A DNA stretch of 64,000 bases, taken from the NCBI GenBank assembly GCA_041689615.1, contig JBDNFW010000039.1, positions 1 through 64,000 on the forward strand, given 5' to 3'. Below the pieces are notes generated by a model that ran no database searches, had not been told where the DNA came from, and saw only the letters and a program-made list of their open reading frames with translations. Position 1 is the stretch's first letter; every line of letters begins with the position of its first letter. This DNA comes from UBA7359 sp041689615. Lineage in GTDB: Bacteria > Pseudomonadota > Gammaproteobacteria > Eutrophobiales > Eutrophobiaceae. A program made the translations under genes and the position numbers. Of this stretch, positions 62,990 through 64,000 are shown in pieces.

Positions 62990-64000
62990 TTGATAAACCA
63001 TAGTTTTACAAACTCCGGCATTAGAAAGTATACTTTTTGTTTCATATCGATAATTGCTCTCATAACATATACAACCATAGCAATTAAATTTGTTTGGCAC
63101 GATAGTCTCACAACTTTTGCCAGCGATAGCGCAAATTATATGCTAATGGCGCTTTACCTTTCTCCATGGGAAGAAGCAAGCTTGCCAATACAGTCGCTAT
63201 GGCCATATCAAGAATACCCGCCACTTTTCCCATTTGTACTGGCACTTACCGGTGTTGTACACAACATGACTGCAGCACATGTATTTACATTATTTATACT
63301 AATCGCTGCATTGCCACTCATTTACTTGTTCGCAAAACAATGCTTTGCAACAAAATGGCAAGCTATGTTTATAACTTCAATATTTATCATTAGTCCATCA
63401 ACATGGATGAATATACTAGGAATTTTAAGTGAAAATTTATATATATTCTTAAGTTTTTTAATTTTAATATTGTTTAATAAACAGAAATTTCAAACTATTA
63501 GAATGGCTGTAATTTTTGGAATTCTTTTATCAGCCCTTATGTTAACCCGCACCATTGGCGTTGCAATGTTTGCAGCATACTTTTTCTCTGGACTTTTACT
63601 CTACAAAAGAAAAGAGATAAATAAAATTATTTATTTGATGCCCATATTTATTACAATATTTATCAATGGCATAGCAAAATTACTTCACCAATCCAGCATA
63701 CCTTCTCAATACATAAGACAATTAAAAGATCTCGAATTTGGAAATCAATTTATTGCCATAATTGACGCATGGTTTTCATCTTGGCAATTTTATTGGACTG
63801 ATAATTTAATGCTTCCTTATGCAATCGTTCTTGTGACAGGCTTACTTGCATGTTTTGGTCTGCTATATCGTTTAACCACACTGAAATTTGATGCTATTTA
63901 CGTTACAGTATATTTACTAATACTTTTATTGTGGCCTCACCCTGGACAAGCATTACGGTTCATATATCCAATCCAAGCAATTCTACTGATATATGCTTTT
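62990..64000 (+). CDS. Partial GT-C-like membrane glycosyltransferase (cut by window end)
   Basis: An open frame runs from 62969 to the window end with no stop. No ATG opens it; a TTG at 62990 (INHSFTNSGIRKYTFCFIS) is the likeliest start but lacks a ribosome-binding site. It encodes at least 337 residues with helices and SDSANYMLMALYLSPWEEA then QEYPPLFPFVLALTG, SENLYIFLSFLILIL and LMLTRTIGVAMFAAYFFSG. These line up with the 60013-61593 protein, so it is a diverged paralogue. Function as for that gene. Confidence 0.7.
   Translation, partial: MINHSFTNSGIRKYTFCFISIIALITYTTIAIKFVWHDSLTTFASDSANYMLMALYLSPWEEASLPIQSLWPYQEYPPLFPFVLALTGVVHNMTAAHVFTLFILIAALPLIYLFAKQCFATKWQAMFITSIFIISPSTWMNILGILSENLYIFLSFLILILFNKQKFQTIRMAVIFGILLSALMLTRTIGVAMFAAYFFSGLLLYKRKEINKIIYLMPIFITIFINGIAKLLHQSSIPSQYIRQLKDLEFGNQFIAIIDAWFSSWQFYWTDNLMLPYAIVLVTGLLACFGLLYRLTTLKFDAIYVTVYLLILLLWPHPGQALRFIYPIQAILLIYAF

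Noticed and set aside
63166..63393. Plus-strand open frame of 75 residues
   Set aside because: It lies in another frame of the partial GT-C gene at 62990-64000, whose frame is open to the window end and aligns with a paralogue.

Overview
The window is a chromosomal segment of an AT-rich gammaproteobacterium. Markers for this are the ubiE-ubiJ-ubiB ubiquinone set, hslVU, dapF-DUF484-xerC, Hda, the class I ilvB-ilvN-ilvC-psd-pssA-leuA block, TrmJ/SuhB and a YdbH/YdbL-type envelope pair. No rRNA, tRNA, CRISPR array, transposase or prophage gene was seen. The genus cannot be fixed from the sequence alone.

Layout. 1-1.3 kb: a broken FAD monooxygenase gene, then an 18-bp perfect hairpin repeat. 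1.5-9.6 kb: housekeeping genes read leftward (ubiB, ubiJ, ubiE, DUF971, hslU, hslV, xerC, DUF484, dapF), with an interspersed triple-hairpin repeat before hslU and a sigma-32-like promoter before hslVU. 9.7-16.4 kb: a chemoreceptor with an apparently cytoplasmic Cache domain, an MscS channel, a TraB/GumN protein, and NagZ in an overlapping operon with two peptide-type ABC permeases. 16.5-19.8 kb: a two-helix membrane protein, an AraC/O6-alkylguanine repair fusion, and two DJ-1/PfpI-family proteins, one carrying ten perfect TTTTAC repeats inside its coding region. 19.8-22.9 kb: an ECF sigma factor, a membrane anti-sigma-like partner, two small secreted proteins (one DUF3106), and two secreted EF-hand proteins, one with a long RED/DRR heptad-like repeat. 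23-24.2 kb: two further broken genes (a cation diffusion facilitator and a small secreted protein).

24.3-36.6 kb: a PilZ protein, a truncated hemoglobin, an L,D-transpeptidase next to a peptide-binding lipoprotein, RlmD, a PolB-type exonuclease, YdbL/YdbH-like envelope proteins, CysM, RimI, a type 4 uracil-DNA glycosylase, leuA and pssA. Between pssA and leuA is an unannotated 30-codon leader peptide with five consecutive leucine codons, a classic leucine attenuation signal. 36.6-51.3 kb: psd, ilvC, ilvN, ilvB, proS, acylphosphatase, a 533-residue protein of uncertain function, YihY, ArsC, WrbA, Hda, a PerM/AI-2E protein, DUF2066 and purM (no purN follows).

51.3-64 kb is an even more AT-rich surface-glycan region: two tandem 518-residue GT-C glycosyltransferases, a polyprenyl-phosphate GT2 enzyme, a methyltransferase, trmJ and suhB, an STT3-like membrane protein, another GT-C protein, a UDP-glucuronate decarboxylase, and a GT-C gene cut by the window end. 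The GT2 enzyme could charge the lipid carrier used by the GT-C enzymes, and the decarboxylase could supply UDP-xylose; together they suggest a lipid-carrier-dependent glycosylation pathway whose acceptor is unknown.
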